A stretch of 53,278 nt of DNA from a bacterium (GCA_029210965.1 JARGFZ010000017.1:1-53278), one strand, 5' to 3'; shown: positions 22,313-30,362, counted from the stretch's first letter. Notes: generated by a model not told the origin, from the sequence alone. A program made the numbers and translations.

Positions 22313-23167
22313 TCACCGTGTCCCCTCGTCTCCATAGGGCGTTACCACGATCCTCACTCCTTCAGTAACCGACCCCTCCATGATCTCCCGGGGCTGATCC
22401 TTTCCTCCCCAGAACCCCATACTGTCTTCCGGCCGCGGTTTTCCTCTCAGACCTGTCCTGGCCCCTATGGTATAGAAGCCGCCCCCTGGAAGGCTGATCT
22501 CGAACTGCCCATCCAGGCCTGTAGCCGGTGAAAGAAAATCCGGGGGATCCGATCGAAAGGCTCCCCTGTAGGCAAAAACGTGGGTGCCATCCATTACCTT
22601 CCCAGCCGGATCGGTCACGATCCCCTTTATCCGGGTGTGGGTGTTCAGTATCCGCTTTGGATCCCCATCCGAACCCTGTCGAAAAACAGTCAACTTTAAA
22701 TCCACTCCGGTTCGATCCCCCGGCCCGGCCAGTAGCGGTTTTGACATCTGCCCGGACATGTCACCGTTTCGCAGGGGTCCGCTGATGGATCCGGATATCC
22801 GCCTGCGGGCAACGAGAGTATAAATGCCTTCGGGAAGTACGAGAATATATGCGCCATCTGCTCCTGTGGGCTCGCTCATACCTTCCGCCGGCCCAAGGGT
22901 ATTGGACTTACCCTGACGATAAGCGTAAACGTGGGCACTTTCAACAGGATGCCCGTCCTCATCTGACAGCTTTCCCCTGATCCTTATCCCGGACCAGTCT
23001 GTTATATCGGGACCTGCGCAGGAGGAAGATATTAGTATAAGTATAAGTAGAAGTAGAAGGAGAAGTTGGAGAAAAAACGACGATATTGGAGGCCGACGGT
23101 CCTTAGTAAAGGCACATCGACTCCCATCACGATGAGAACCAATTATGTGATCAACTACCTTCATCAT
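22313..23167 (-). CDS. Carboxypeptidase-regulatory-like lipoprotein (paralogue E)
   Basis: A 284-residue lipoprotein: a hydrophobic core at about 33-46 made almost only of Leu and Ile, then lipobox ISSSC. Two regulatory-like domains follow (IRGKLSDEDGHPVESAHVYAY and IKGIVTDPAGKVMDGTHVFAY) instead of the three in paralogues A-D. GPLRNGDMSG and EDSMGFWGG are degenerate forms of the two family motifs. The Leu/Ile core is encoded by a hexanucleotide tandem tract at 23024-23071, and the C-terminal GDEGTR by an octad tract. It stands apart from the main cluster, between repeat-filled gaps. Confidence 0.74.
   Translation of the reverse strand: MMKVVDHIIGSHRDGSRCAFTKDRRPPISSFFLQLLLLLLLILILISSSCAGPDITDWSGIRIRGKLSDEDGHPVESAHVYAYRQGKSNTLGPAEGMSEPTGADGAYILVLPEGIYTLVARRRISGSISGPLRNGDMSGQMSKPLLAGPGDRTGVDLKLTVFRQGSDGDPKRILNTHTRIKGIVTDPAGKVMDGTHVFAYRGAFRSDPPDFLSPATGLDGQFEISLPGGGFYTIGARTGLRGKPRPEDSMGFWGGKDQPREIMEGSVTEGVRIVVTPYGDEGTR
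23024..23071. repeat. Hexanucleotide tract inside a lipoprotein signal peptide
   Basis: On the coding strand the tract reads CTTCTC-CTTCTA-CTTCTA and then CTTATA-CTTATA-CTAATA, a degenerate 6-base repeat that encodes alternating Leu and Leu/Ile. Because 6 is a multiple of 3, gain or loss of units would lengthen or shorten the hydrophobic core without a frameshift. Confidence 0.7.
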
Positions 23168-24126
23168 GCCTTTTAAGCCTTTGCACGAGTTGTGCCGTTA
23201 CCCACCTCCAGCCAGGCAAATATAGTGGCTATGCGGGAGTTTACGGTAAAGGGGAGGGAGAGACAAGGTATCCAGGTATCCAGGTATCTAGGTGACTAGG
23301 TGTGTAAGTAAAAGCTGGAACCTGAAACGTGGAACCTGAGCAGACCGAGCGAACCTGAGGTTTGACAGCGACGAGCACTTGAGACTCCCACAGAAGGCTG
23401 GCGTCATTCCGGAAATCACGCCAACAGCGTGATTGTCCGGAATCCAGTGGCACAGGTCTTATAAAAGCGACTGGACTCCGGGTCAGGGCCCGGAATGACC
23501 CGTCTTCGCTTTGGGGCGTCGCTTACGGCTTCCGTCGCCGCCTTAGGCTATGACGTGACAAGGTGCCCTCACTAGTCAGCTATGGCGTGACAAGTCGCCG
23601 TGGCAAGCTGCGGTGAAAAAGCATAATCCTTGATCCGTAAAACCTGGACTCCTAAACATTTTAATACCGCTCATTCCCCCGAATTTAGCCTTACCCTGCG
23701 TAACCCTGCTTGCCGAGGCGTAGCTTCAGCGAAGACTGGCGGTACGGCCTTCAAATGGCCGTTCTGCGGTCCTCTGCGTTAAAAAAAACGTTGCATTTAA
23801 TAGTAACCGGGATTGCTTCGGCCATATCTTTGGCCTCGCAATAACAGGCTATTTATCTTCCGGTTTTGGATTCGCCTTTCTCAGTGTCCTCATTTTCCTC
23901 TGTGGTGAAAAACATTGATTTTATAGCGACTGGATTCCGGGTCTCGGCTCCGCTTCGCCCGGAATGACGGAAGAAGAAGTACCTGGTTCGATTTTCCTGC
24001 CGCTTAAGCCTTCCTTCCGTCTTCGTTCTTCGAACTTCGCCGCGACAAGCTGCGTCCGAAGCCTGTCACGCCATCCGTCTTAGCTGAAGCTACGCCGTGA
24101 CAAGCAGGCGTGACGGCCTCTGCGTT
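23168..24126. repeat. Long gap of dispersed repeats, no gene
   Basis: Holds a GGTATCCA/GGTATCTA octad run at about 23268-23305, TGGAACCTGAAACGTGGAACC heptad-like text near 23310-23350, palindromes at 23403-23447, 23471-23499 and 23930-23968, and a copy of the GTGGTGAAAAACATTG...TATAGCGACTGG unit near 23902-23932. Several GACAAGCTGCG/TGACGC segments repeat between 23510 and 24110. No protein or RNA gene could be supported. Confidence 0.65.
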
Positions 24127-24172
24127 AAAAACAAAAAAATGGCTCCTCAGCGTTGGGGGTCGCCGAGGAGCC
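24127..24172 (-). terminator. Rho-independent terminator
   Basis: Hairpin III of the C-rich RNA: a 12-bp stem with one G-U pair and an 8-base loop, followed on the minus strand by ATTTTTTTGTTTTT. It is one of the two strongest intrinsic terminators in the window. Confidence 0.85.
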
Positions 24173-24239
24173 GGCTCGGTTAGACCGAGCTTGGGGGTGC
24201 ATCTCCGATCACGACAAGCGCGATCAGAGTTGGGGGATG
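24127..24239 (-). ncRNA. Structured 3' RNA with three CCCCCAA segments, ending in a terminator
   Basis: Begins right after the stop codon of the 93-residue gene. Hairpin I: outer stem GCAT/ATGC, a CCCCCAA bulge, inner stem CTCTGATC/GATCGGAG. A single-stranded ACCCCCAA linker (24198-24191). Hairpin II: GCTCGGT-CTA-ACCGAGC. Hairpin III: GGCTCCTCGGCG, loop ACCCCCAA, CGCTGAGGAGCC, then ATTTTTTTG and more U. Two pairs (in I and III) are U-G or G-U on the minus strand and A-C mismatches on the plus strand, so the minus-strand RNA is the folded one. The three C-rich segments, 38-39 bases apart, are all unpaired, as in sRNAs that bind G-rich ribosome sites. Family not recognised. Confidence 0.7.
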
Positions 24240-24521
24240 CTAATGAAAATATACCTCTTTTTTCCGCTTTGCAATCTTCTTCTTTACCCGCGTGCTCAAG
24301 TAACGGTCGCCGGCTGCCTTTTGAACTCCCTTGATGTATTCTTCCCTGCTGACAGACTGCACCACCTTGACTCCTGTGCTGCTATTCTTGCCTTTGACCC
24401 TCGGCACTCTAGCTGCGATACTGAACATATCTACCGGATTTTCACCCCTGAAGTAACGAACAGTCTCAAGAGATTTCCCGGATCCAACATGCCCATTTTC
24501 CAGGATCAATTTAAAGTACAT
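24240..24521 (-). CDS. Small basic protein of unknown function, sigma54-controlled
   Basis: A 93-residue basic protein starting MYFKLILENGHVGSGKSLE, with AAAGG 8 bases before the ATG (a GTG three codons earlier is possible but has no spaced ribosome site). It holds VRYFRGENPVDMFSIAARVPRVKG and a lysine/arginine-rich tail (RVKKKIAKRKKEVYFH). I do not recognise a domain; the GSGKS string is not a full P-loop. A near-consensus sigma54 promoter lies at 24564-24579, about 45 bases upstream of the ATG, and the next gene upstream is a sigma54 activator. The structured C-rich RNA follows directly, so this may be an mRNA with a regulatory 3' end. Confidence 0.7.
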   Translation of the reverse strand: MYFKLILENGHVGSGKSLETVRYFRGENPVDMFSIAARVPRVKGKNSSTGVKVVQSVSREEYIKGVQKAAGDRYLSTRVKKKIAKRKKEVYFH

Positions 24522-24563
24522 CCTAAACACCTTTCTGCATTAAGTGTAGCACAATCAGACATA

Positions 24564-24579
24564 TGCAGAGCTCGTGCCA
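24564..24579 (-). promoter_or_regulatory. Sigma54 promoter of the 93-residue gene
   Basis: The minus strand reads TGGCACGAGCTCTGCA. Compared with the sigma54 consensus TGGCAYRNNNNTTGCW, 11 of the 12 specified positions match, with one T replaced by C. The GG and GC pairs are exactly 10 bases apart. Transcription would begin near 24553, leaving a leader of about 30 bases. Position, spacing and the neighbouring activator gene all fit. Confidence 0.7.
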
Positions 24580-24658
24580 ATGGATGAACCTTTTGTCAAA
24601 GAGCTGTAAACGGCCTTAACTTAAACGATTTTATAAATTTTGCAAGATGTAAAACACC

Positions 24659-24713
24659 ATAATTCCTCATGGATGGTGAATTATTTGCATGCGCACCAGA
24701 CCACATATGCGCA
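24659..24713. promoter_or_regulatory. Candidate activator-binding palindromes (UAS)
   Basis: Two dyads lie 85-140 bases upstream of the sigma54 promoter: ATAATTC-12-GAATTAT at 24659-24684, and TGCGCA-12-TGCGCA at 24690-24713. That distance is normal for enhancer sites of NtrC-type activators, and they sit just past the stop codon of such an activator. Which dyad is used is unknown. Confidence 0.45.
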
Positions 24714-24790
24714 TTAATTGCCCACCTTTAAGAATCCTGGAAGGTTTTTCACATTCAAAATCCGGTAGTCTCCTGTGATGAACAAAAAGA

Positions 24791-26149
24791 CTACTGGATT
24801 TTAAATTCTTTGAGCTTATATTGAAGTGTCCTTCGGCTGATTCCGAGAAGTTTGGCAGATTCTGTCCTGTTGCCCCCTGTCATTTCCAGGGTACTCAGGA
24901 TCGCTTCACGCTCAAGATCGCTCAGGGGCCGCCCGGGGATAATTCCGGAGGATGGAGCGCTCCCCTCCTCCGTGATATGGCCGGGGAGGTCACCGGGTTG
25001 AATAACATCTCCTCTGGCCATAATGACAGCACGCTCAACCACGTTTTCAAGCTCTCTCACATTTCCTTTCCATTTGTTTCTCACCAGAAGATCCATGGCC
25101 TGAGGGGAGAACCCCCTGATCAGCTTACCGTTTCGTTCCGCAATTACGGAAAGGAAGTGATCAGCCAGAAGCGGGATATCCTCCCTTCGCTCCCGAAGAG
25201 GGGGAAGGGTAACCGGAACCACGTTCAACCGATAGAAAAGATCCTCCCTGAAACGCTTCTCCCTGACCTCATCCTCAAGATCCCGGTTGGTAGCGACGAT
25301 AAGGCGAACATCCGAAGATATGGTCTCGGTGCCGCCAACCCTCTCGAAGGATCTGGACTGGATCACCCGCAGCAGCTTGGCCTGCAGGAGCAGGCTCATC
25401 TCAGCGATCTCGTCCAGAAACAGTGTACCCCCATCGGCCAGTTTGAACCTGCCCTCGCGCCTTGCAACGGCTCCCGTAAAGGACCCCTTTTCGTGACCGA
25501 ACAGCTCGCTTTCCAGCAGGGTCTCCGGAAGCGCCGCGCAGTTCACCTTCACAAGGGGACCTTTTTTTCGGGGACTGTTAAGATGTACGGCATCGGCCAC
25601 AAGTTCCTTGCCTGTGCCGCTCTCTCCCAGAATCAGAACGGTGGCCTCCGTAGGCGCAACCATACGAAGCGTATCGAAAAGTTCCAGGATCCTGGAACTT
25701 TTCCCGATGATCTGAGTGGCCTCAAAGGCCCCCGTCACCTGAGCTTTTAAGGATTCGTTTTCGGCCACCAGGTGGGAAAACTGCAGCGTTTTTTCTACCT
25801 GGACCTTAAGTTCTCCAAGATCGATGGGTTTGGTGAGATAGTTAAGGGCTCCTGAACGCATTGCGTCCACTGCGGTATCTACACTTGCGTAGGCCGTAAC
25901 GATGAGAACCTGAACCGCAGAAGATATATCCTTGATCCGTTTGAGAGCCTCCAGCCCATTCATGCCACCCATATTCATGTCCATGATGACAAGTTGGTAG
26001 AAACCGTCCTCCACCTTCTGGACTGCCTCTTCCCCGCTGGAGGCGGTTTCAACGGCATACCCCTCATCGGTAAGGACAAGGTGAAGAAGGTCTCGCTGGG
26101 AGGCCTCATCGTCCACCACAAGGATCCGGTTGTTTTTATTGTTGGTCAT
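24791..26149 (-). CDS. Sigma54-dependent response regulator (NtrC family)
   Basis: A 452-residue protein with the three standard parts. Receiver domain at 1-120: acidic VVDDE pocket, phosphorylation site D57 in VIMDMNM, and conserved K in LTKPI. AAA activator domain at about 145-380: Walker A GESGTGKE, GSFTGA loop for sigma54 contact, Walker B GGTLFLDE. C-terminal Fis-type helix-turn-helix: GGNRTESAKLLGISRRTLQYKLKEF. The ATG at 26149 gives a normal receiver start; an N-terminal extension is repeat DNA. It pairs with the kinase upstream and probably drives the sigma54 promoter at 24564-24579. Confidence 0.93.
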   Translation of the reverse strand: MTNNKNNRILVVDDEASQRDLLHLVLTDEGYAVETASSGEEAVQKVEDGFYQLVIMDMNMGGMNGLEALKRIKDISSAVQVLIVTAYASVDTAVDAMRSGALNYLTKPIDLGELKVQVEKTLQFSHLVAENESLKAQVTGAFEATQIIGKSSRILELFDTLRMVAPTEATVLILGESGTGKELVADAVHLNSPRKKGPLVKVNCAALPETLLESELFGHEKGSFTGAVARREGRFKLADGGTLFLDEIAEMSLLLQAKLLRVIQSRSFERVGGTETISSDVRLIVATNRDLEDEVREKRFREDLFYRLNVVPVTLPPLRERREDIPLLADHFLSVIAERNGKLIRGFSPQAMDLLVRNKWKGNVRELENVVERAVIMARGDVIQPGDLPGHITEEGSAPSSGIIPGRPLSDLEREAILSTLEMTGGNRTESAKLLGISRRTLQYKLKEFKIQ

Positions 26150-26726
26150 AAATGAGATTCCATATTTCAAATTCCAGATGTTTATTCGTGAAGAGTTAAC
26201 AGTGAACTGTGAACAGTTTTTTGTCCAATTCACGATTCACGATTCACAGTTTGCAGACTTATCCCTTCGTTTGTGCTCTTTCCCCGATACGCCGTTACAG
26301 GTTTTTCCTGTCCCCTGTATCCCCTTCATCCCTGTTAGAAAAACGAATCTCAAATCTCATCCGCCGTCGCTAACGCCCGCCGACCAGCTATGGCGGACAG
26401 GGATCTCAAATCTCAAAAACCCGGGATCGCTTCCGTCTTCGTTATACCTGCGGCATAACTTCGCCGCGACAGGTCACATGGTTAAGTTCCAATCACCCCC
26501 ACCTCAATCCTCCCCCCTCAATAGGGGGAGGAAGAGTTCGGAAAGGGGACTATTTTAGGGTTCGCGATGACTGCGTGTATTTCTAAGATTCTCGCTCCAC
26601 GCACGCACGCTCCACGCACGTACGAGATCTTTCCCCCACTCGCCCCCTCCAGTTCTTACTCCGTTTCCCTGCGTCCCCGCCTGCCCTTCTCCTGCGTTCT
26701 GTGTTCTGCGTTCTGCATTCTGGAAA
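26150..26726. repeat. Gap between kinase and regulator genes, repeats only
   Basis: Contains TTCACGA heptads (26230-26252), ATCTCAN tracts (about 26346-26365 and 26401-26420), an inverted copy of the 43-base composite repeat at 26493-26535, CTCCACGCACG text near 26592-26622, and TTCTGCG heptads at 26690-26722. No gene. Some of this text encodes the rejected N-terminal extension of the response regulator. Confidence 0.65.
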
Positions 26727-28475
26727 TCAGCTATCAGCTGATTCCCCACCCGGGAATCGTACAACAAAGCTCGCCCCGGCACCTGGAGATGATTCTACCC
26801 GTATTTCCGCCCCATGGTCCAGCACGATCCTGTGGACAATGGCAAGACCGAGGCCTGTTCCCGACTCCCGGGTCGTATAAAACGGTTCAAAGATACTTTC
26901 CTGCTTCTCCTCCGGAATGCCCGGCCCGGTATCAGATACTTTAAGGAAAGGGCGCGTTCCATACACACCAGCCTGTATAGTCAGAACACCCCCTTCAGGC
27001 ATCGCCTGCAGGGCATTGAGCAACAGGTTCAGAAGAAGCTGCTTCAGAGTATCGGCATGGCCCATGACCACGACCTGGGTTTCAGGGAGTTCCTCAACCA
27101 CGGTTACTCCCTGGCTGGATGTTTCCCTTGCGATAAGGGCGTGAGTCGAGCGTACTATCTCGCACAGGTCCAACGGTTTTAATTCCGGTTCCCGGGGACG
27201 GCTGAAATCAAGAAGTTCGGTGATGACCCTGTTGAGCCGATCCACCTCTTTAACGATGACATCAAGGGCCCTGCCTTCAGAGGTATCTGAATCAAATTTG
27301 CCTTTCAGATGCTGACTGTACCCGCTGATAGAGTTCAAGGGGTTGCGGATCTCATGGGCCATCCCGGCAATGAGTCTCCCGAGGGCTGCCAACCTCTCAG
27401 ACCTTCTCACCTCTGCCTGAAGGCCCTTTACCTCGCCCATGTCCCTGAGGAAAAGGACCATCCCGTTGGCGCCTTCCTGGACTCTGACAGGGATCATGGA
27501 CGCTCTCAAGTGGCTCCTGTCTGAACTGCCGGGAGGCACTTCAATATCATAGAAAGAGGTGTTGCTCTCAAGAAGCCCTGTTAACTGATCCCACTCTTCC
27601 CCGACAAACAGGTGCCGCCAGTGCTTCCCGATGTAATCCCTGGCCCTGACATTGAGTATTGTCTCTGCTTCAGGATTGATCGATCTGAGGATACCTGCGG
27701 GATCCACATTAATGAACCCTTCGGCCATACCCTCGATAACATCCAGAGTGTACTGTCTGAAATCAGCCAGGGCACTACGGGTCGAATAATAACCCTGCAC
27801 GAGGATCAGGAAATAAAATCCGATGGTACCCAGGAGCAGAATGAGAAAACCGTTTAGAAGGGCCTGCCTCATTCCCTCTGCCACAGCATCATCCAGATCT
27901 CCGGTCGCCATAGCTATGAGTACAATGTTTGAAGAGTCTTCAACAGGTGTATCTGACTCCTCATTTATCCCGGGAATGGATGGTATCTCCAACATGCGTA
28001 AATGGACCCAGGCGCTGTCCATGGGATGATATTTTCCAACATATAGGAAAACTGATCCCAGATCCCCGAAATTTTCCACTGCGGAAGTATGATCCAGGTC
28101 CCCGAGCCTCTGGCGCATCTCCTGCACAGACAATCTGGGCTCCTCACTTTGAAAACCGGGGCTTGCAGCCAGCAGATCATCCCGATTGCCATATACAGCG
28201 ATAAAGAGAACCTCTTCGGTCTGGGCCGTGTCGCTGATAAACCGGTTTAGTTGCTGCCCTCTTTCCCCCATCATGGCGCTGATACGGCTGGCGGACGCAA
28301 TGGACCTCACCATTGTTCTTGCTTGACCTTTTTTAAGATCAAGAAGCAGCTGTTTTTCTCTCTCAAGAGTCTGGCGGCCCAATGAGGCAAGGATCACTGT
28401 CAGGAGAAGTATGATCGATAACAGAAGAATAGCTGGTATAAATCTGGCAGCTGCAAGGTTTTCACCAGGTCTCAT
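26727..28475 (-). CDS. Membrane sensor histidine kinase with PAS domain
   Basis: A 582-residue kinase: membrane segment at about 13-32, a periplasmic sensor part of about 170 residues, a second segment at about 207-228, a PAS domain at about 240-350, a HisKA domain with the phosphorylated H374 in MAHEIRNPL, and an ATPase domain with NLLLNALQAM (N box), DTGPGIPEE and GTGLGLAI (G boxes). This layout is that of the NtrB/ZraS/AtoS group that phosphorylates sigma54 regulators, matching the next gene. The signal is unknown; the neighbourhood of thioredoxins and cytochromes suggests a redox or envelope cue. Confidence 0.92.
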   Translation of the reverse strand: MRPGENLAAARFIPAILLLSIILLLTVILASLGRQTLEREKQLLLDLKKGQARTMVRSIASASRISAMMGERGQQLNRFISDTAQTEEVLFIAVYGNRDDLLAASPGFQSEEPRLSVQEMRQRLGDLDHTSAVENFGDLGSVFLYVGKYHPMDSAWVHLRMLEIPSIPGINEESDTPVEDSSNIVLIAMATGDLDDAVAEGMRQALLNGFLILLLGTIGFYFLILVQGYYSTRSALADFRQYTLDVIEGMAEGFINVDPAGILRSINPEAETILNVRARDYIGKHWRHLFVGEEWDQLTGLLESNTSFYDIEVPPGSSDRSHLRASMIPVRVQEGANGMVLFLRDMGEVKGLQAEVRRSERLAALGRLIAGMAHEIRNPLNSISGYSQHLKGKFDSDTSEGRALDVIVKEVDRLNRVITELLDFSRPREPELKPLDLCEIVRSTHALIARETSSQGVTVVEELPETQVVVMGHADTLKQLLLNLLLNALQAMPEGGVLTIQAGVYGTRPFLKVSDTGPGIPEEKQESIFEPFYTTRESGTGLGLAIVHRIVLDHGAEIRVESSPGAGASFVVRFPGGESADS

Positions 28476-28513
28476 AAATTTGACTTTCCGTGTAATTTGG
28501 CAATAGCTGTTGT

Positions 28514-28528
28514 GCTGCCTTTGGCAGC
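28514..28528 (-). terminator. Weak hairpin after the thioredoxin-cytochrome gene
   Basis: GCTGCC-AAA-GGCAGC on the minus strand, about 40 bases after the stop codon and before the kinase gene. There is no U-tract, so termination is doubtful. Confidence 0.3.
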
Positions 28529-28566
28529 CTTCCCACGGATTATAGCAAATTTACTGTCAGAGATTG

Positions 28567-30171
28567 TCAGTAAGAATGGCAGGCTTCGCAGCCCTTTTCA
28601 GGAAGCAGATATTCGCTGTCGGTTGCGTGGGGACTGTGGCATGAGGAACAGGTCGTTTCGCCCTCTTCCGTTAATTTTATCCCCGGGAACGTGTTCGTGG
28701 GAACGGTGCCGACAGGATGGCGATGCTCCTCCATTTCTAACTCATCATGGCAGATAAAGCACAGGTCATTCCCCGAGTCACGAAGAAAGAATTTTGGGTT
28801 CATGCTCGAGTGGGGATCGTGACAGCCTGAGCATAAACCTTCTTCAAAGGGTTTGTGCTGACTGGCCAGGTAGGTCAACTCCCTAACATTCTGGTGACAC
28901 AGCAGGCACATCTGCCCCTGAGGCAACCGCAGCAGATACTTCTCATTGGTGCCGTGGGGACTGTGACAAATTGTGCAGACACCAGCAGCCAAAGGACCGT
29001 GGATATAGTCCTGGGCGAATTCAGATCTTTTTTCTTCATGGCACCCGTAGCAGAGTTCCGATCCGGTAGAAACCAGATCGTATCTTTCCGGTTGACTGGC
29101 AAAATCGTGGCACGGGGCGCAACCACCCACCGTGATGGGCCCGTGTACATAGTTTTTCTGGGACAGTTCCTGGTGGCATTCCAGGCAGGTCTGGGTGATC
29201 ATCATAAAGTTCCCACCGGAAGATTCAGCCGGTGTCACTTCATGGCACTCGGAACAGTTCTTCTCGTTTTCCTCCAGGTGAAAATGGTACATGGGGAAGG
29301 GAACCTTGAACCCCTGCCCGACCTTGGGATCTCGGAAAACGACCAACGCCTGGCTGATCTTGCTCCCGTCATCCCGGGGCAGACTGACCTCGATAAAGTT
29401 GCTCCCAAGGGACACGGGAGTGCGGAAATAGAAGATGGGCCGCTTCGTGACCAGTTCCTGCCTGCTTCCCCCATTGAGAGTCAGCTGGACCCTGGTACCG
29501 GTCTTTTTTACCTCACCGACAACATAGAAGGAATCCTGCTGTGTCTTGGTAAAGTTTGTCGGGAAGAGGATCGATAGAGGCCTTTCCTGGGTCGACAGGA
29601 TGCCGGCTAATTCAGAGGAACTTTTGTCAAGGGCAAGTTTCTGGGCATATTCAATGATCGATCCCAACTCGGATTCCTGATATCCGATCATCTTCCTAAG
29701 GATCTTACCTTCCTTGTTGATAATAATAATGGACGGTAAAGTCGCCACACCATAGGTGCGGCTGATATTAAGCGCCTCGTCGATAACTACAGGGAAATTG
29801 ACCACATCCCGATAGCCCCGATAGAACCTTTTCACCCTGAACACACCGTAGATGTCCAGGTTGATACCGATAACTTTGAGCTTGTTTTCCGGCTGCCTCT
29901 TCTGAAGATCTGCAAGGTTGGTAATGGATTTGACACAGGAAGAGCAGTAGATAGATCCGAATTTGAGGACAATGACCTGTTTTCCAAGAAGGGGAGCGAT
30001 ATCTACAGGTTTGCCAAAAAGGTCAACACCGGTGAAAGCCGTTGCATCATCACCTTCTTCAAGACCCGCCCCGAAAGATGGGACAACGAAGGCAAGAAGC
30101 AGAAGCGCAAGAACAGATAGTATAACAGCTATGCGGACGGAGCCTGAGCTTTTAGATGTTGACTCTGACAA
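28567..30171 (-). CDS. Thioredoxin-like domain fused to a ten-haem c-type cytochrome
   Basis: An exported protein of about 534 residues: signal peptide (IAVILSVLALLLLAFVVPSFG), a thioredoxin/TlpA-type domain with redox pair CSSC, a linker of about 130 residues with beta-sandwich character (STQERPLSILFPTNF...), then ten CXXCH haem sites: CSECH, CLECH, CAPCH, CYGCH, CTICH, CLLCH, CSGCH, CFICH, CSSCH, CEACH. The haem part resembles the doubled-CXXCH family. The TTG at 30171 gives a normal signal peptide; an open frame goes on upstream to 30354 but only through hairpin repeats. It could link dithiol chemistry to periplasmic electron transfer. Confidence 0.82.
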   Translation of the reverse strand: MSESTSKSSGSVRIAVILSVLALLLLAFVVPSFGAGLEEGDDATAFTGVDLFGKPVDIAPLLGKQVIVLKFGSIYCSSCVKSITNLADLQKRQPENKLKVIGINLDIYGVFRVKRFYRGYRDVVNFPVVIDEALNISRTYGVATLPSIIIINKEGKILRKMIGYQESELGSIIEYAQKLALDKSSSELAGILSTQERPLSILFPTNFTKTQQDSFYVVGEVKKTGTRVQLTLNGGSRQELVTKRPIFYFRTPVSLGSNFIEVSLPRDDGSKISQALVVFRDPKVGQGFKVPFPMYHFHLEENEKNCSECHEVTPAESSGGNFMMITQTCLECHQELSQKNYVHGPITVGGCAPCHDFASQPERYDLVSTGSELCYGCHEEKRSEFAQDYIHGPLAAGVCTICHSPHGTNEKYLLRLPQGQMCLLCHQNVRELTYLASQHKPFEEGLCSGCHDPHSSMNPKFFLRDSGNDLCFICHDELEMEEHRHPVGTVPTNTFPGIKLTEEGETTCSSCHSPHATDSEYLLPEKGCEACHSY

Positions 30172-30189
30172 GTTGCCCCCGGGCCTTTT

Positions 30190-30227
30190 ACAGGGTCGCA
30201 AAAAGTCCCTTATCGACTTTTTGCTCC
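30190..30227 (-). repeat. Leader hairpin repeat, copy 2
   Basis: Matches the unit at 933-970 (arms AAAAAGTC/GACTTTTT, flanked by GAGC and GACCCTGT). It lies just upstream of the thioredoxin-cytochrome start. Two more hairpins lie beyond it: TCAATGACT/AGTCATTGA between about 30268 and 30307, and GATGACTT/AAGTCAT near 30332-30352. Confidence 0.65.
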
Positions 30228-30362
30228 ACGGAAAGTGAAAACTGTCATTTTCCCTTTCCTCACAAATCAATGACTCACCCTGTACACGATAAAGACAGTC
30301 ATTGATCTGGGCGCCCCCTCGGGGCGGGTTTATGACTTTTTGCGAAGTCATCAACCTTTAAC

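Noticed and set aside
26150-26233. N-terminal extension of the response regulator
   Set aside because: The extra residues are encoded by TTCACGA and similar intergenic repeats and precede a normal receiver-domain start.
30172-30354. N-terminal extension of the thioredoxin-cytochrome gene
   Set aside because: The frame is open but is made of three hairpin repeats, one shared with the vapB leader, and would place about 60 residues before the signal peptide.
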